Shown one piece after another: positions 62,153-64,000 of a DNA stretch of 64,000 nucleotides. Under the pieces are notes generated by a model. That model did no database searches. It was given only the letters and a program-made list of their open reading frames with translations, and was not told where the DNA came from. Source of the stretch: Epiperipatus broadwayi (taxonomy: Eukaryota > Onychophora > Udeonychophora > Euonychophora > Peripatidae); the NCBI GenBank assembly GCA_028023455.1, contig JAQFVV010006336.1, forward strand, positions 1,134,224-1,198,223, written 5' to 3'. The position numbers and the translations under genes are program-made. Numbering within the stretch: position 1 is the stretch's first letter; every line of letters starts with the position of its first letter.

Positions 62153-62250
62153 CATTGGTGGTCGAGAGGTCAGCACGACTGCCTTGCATTTGCAGGCAAT
62201 TGCCCGGGTTGCGGGTTCGCGTCCCGGACGATGCTATGACACTTAAAAAA
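62153..62250 (+). mobile_element. tRNA-derived SINE, best-preserved copy
   Basis: attggtggtcgagaggtcag holds an A box (tggtcgagagg, 62158-62168). A ctgcct...aggca stem follows, then tgcgggttcgcgtcccgg with the B box (gggttcgcgtcc, 62212-62223), and the family end gatgctatgacactt with an A-rich and (TA)n tail. Ser/Leu-class tRNA genes have the same A-box style. The CpG sites are kept, so it is the youngest of the three copies in the window. No clear target-site duplication was found. The 62-codon frame across it is not a gene. It could carry an RNA polymerase III promoter. Confidence 0.9.
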
Positions 62251-63687
62251 ATATATATATATAATGTAAATAAACACATATTATTGGTAAGTTTTCTAAT
62301 CTATAACTTATCCTTATTCTACCTTTCTATAGGATTCACTTAACTTGTTCTCCTGCTAATTTATCTCAAGAATGGCAGACTTAAAAGCTTTGAGAACTTA
62401 GATCGATTTCCACCTAAAGAAAGTAAAAAAAAAAAAAATCCACAGTTTATTGCTCAAACGTCATTTGATTTTACAAATGTTTTAATTTATTTTAATCGTC
62501 ACTAATACATTATTTTACAATTATATTTTATTCATACGCATTTAAACAATGTATTTATATAAAAATAGTTTTAAAATTTCAAGTTTTATTATTTATTTTA
62601 TTCTTCACAAGGTTTTGATGGTTTTTAAAGTCTAAAATGTCTCTTGTGTTACAGGAAAGCAAGTCTGAAAATTTAGATTAATATTTTTAATATTAGAAAC
62701 TCAAGTAATTCTAACTTGATATACTATTAAAGCAATCACTCAAATATATGGTTATATAAATTCACTTTTACAATTATTTTATTTCAAACAACGGTCTTTA
62801 CTAAATATTTAAATGAGTATTAATCCCTTCTGCTTGGATTAGAAATGTTTATATATTTTTTAAAACTTTAATCTAATGTAAATATAAGTCCAGCTTTAAC
62901 CATGTTGTGCATCGTAAATCTACCGCAATCAAGTAAGACGGGGGGGGGGGGTAAATAAATATTCTCCACTCAAATCTCAACTGATATCTTACCCGTATTT
63001 GAACATATAATTCACATTATATTTAGATAATTGTATAACTATAGTAAAATGCGGTCATAAAATTTGTAAAACTTTACATATGCCTAATATTCTAACTTAT
63101 AAACCAAAATTATATATTTGAAACCTGCTTACAATTTAATTAAAGTTAAATTCTATCCTCAAAAAAACACACCCCAAAAACAAAAAGTAATTAAGATTAT
63201 TGATAAAATTTAAATAAGGTTAAAATTCAATCAAACAAGCTGTGTGATTATGGGCAATTAATGAATTAAAGAGGACAAATAATTAATGGTGAATCATTAG
63301 AAAATGATAAACATAGACTAAAAATAATAAATCAAGAAAGATTTCTTAGAAATTGTTATTACTTAAGCAAATGCTATGAAGGAGGGAAATAAAAAATAAT
63401 CTATGAAAAGCTAAAGTATATGTCACTTGCATTAAATAGTTTGAAAAGTCGATGTTTGTTTCAGAAGCATTCTGCATAATATTGTGTCAGAAGACAACCT
63501 ATTATAATTCTTTTCACTACTAACATGAAATCAGATAGAATATCAACATTTTTTGAAATAATAGATTCATATATGATCTTTCTTAGGAAAAAAAGGCATC
63601 CTGAATTGGAGTTAAAATGATTATACCCTGTTCAATTAAACTTTATGAATAAAAGTTGGGATCTTCTGAACTAGATTTGATATATGA

Positions 63688-63724
<37 letters not shown>

Positions 63725-64000
63725 GCGCCACCTGGATACAAACCTAGTAGCAGGTAAGCAAAGAACCTCTTAGCTTTTTGTTAATAAAAGGCAATTTATT
63801 TGCTAATAACTAATAAAAATGTCCAATAAAACAATTTAAAACACTCAAATATTTATTTTGATTGTAAAAAAGAACAGAGAAATCCAAAATCCATACCTAA
63901 TACTAATAGACAAATGCACAGTTAAAAGCTAGCGAATCTAATAACTAATGCCAAAATCTCAGGCAAATTTAATTTTTTAATAAGAGTAGATAAAAAATCA
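62251..64000. other. AT-rich DNA, no gene seen
   Basis: Contains a run of 12 G at 62940-62951 and an (AAT)n tract at about 63690-63723, which is followed by a less AT-rich gcgccacctggatac word. No coding signal. Confidence 0.6.

Noticed and set aside
62155-62343. 62-codon frame and possible functional tRNA gene
   Set aside because: The tRNA-like head lacks a closed acceptor stem and is followed by the same non-tRNA end (gatgctatgacactt) as two other copies, so it is a SINE.

Overview
This window looks like AT-rich (by eye about three-quarters A+T) nuclear DNA of an invertebrate animal. It contains no operons, no bacterial-type genes and no intact open reading frame of convincing length. The content that points to an animal genome is RTE-clade non-LTR retrotransposon relics, a tRNA-derived SINE with A and B boxes, gag-like coiled-coil relics, foldback repeats and long simple-sequence arrays. 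I cannot name the species. Molluscs, arthropods and flatworms all carry such elements, and the sequence does not choose between them.

No host gene exon could be supported anywhere. All coding traces are decayed mobile elements. (1) Three RTE-clade retrotransposons: 11335-12990 (+ strand; endonuclease plus the start of the reverse transcriptase), 33520-34925 (- strand; reverse transcriptase to the 3' end) and 56505-58170 (- strand). (2) Two gag-like relics on the - strand: 3440-4350, with a candidate LTR or leader behind it, and 20030-20690. (3) A possible IS1595/ISXO2-like transposase scrap at 32365-32500 inside a pair of inverted repeats. (4) A very uncertain reverse-transcriptase-like scrap near 53630-54010.

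Layout. 1-10 kb: AT-rich DNA, a gag relic, a 28-bp and an 86-bp tandem repeat side by side. 10-17 kb: a 174-bp hairpin, an RTE relic, and a 1.15-kb foldback later hit by a SINE. 17-25 kb: a 510-bp ATCT/ATCC array, then a roughly 1.8-kb direct duplication (17695-19475 and 21640-24770) surrounding a gag-like relic; one copy carries a 1.3-kb foldback insertion and the other preserves the empty site. 25-36 kb: LTR-like repeat units, several palindromes, a TIR element with a nested foldback, and an RTE copy lying between two halves of a direct duplication. 36-51 kb: mostly featureless DNA with an ATT array, a SINE with an extraordinary tail, and a cluster of LTR-like units in both orientations. 51-64 kb: more foldback repeats, the third RTE, and the best-preserved SINE.

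The recurring theme is inverted organisation. At least three dispersed repeat families (called A, B and C here) occur as head-to-head or inverted pairs rather than as single copies. Two such compounds are bounded by 12-13-bp direct repeats that look like target-site duplications, so the inverted compound itself seems to have been the inserted unit. This is the most unusual structure in the window. I see no evidence of a new enzymatic or immune system.
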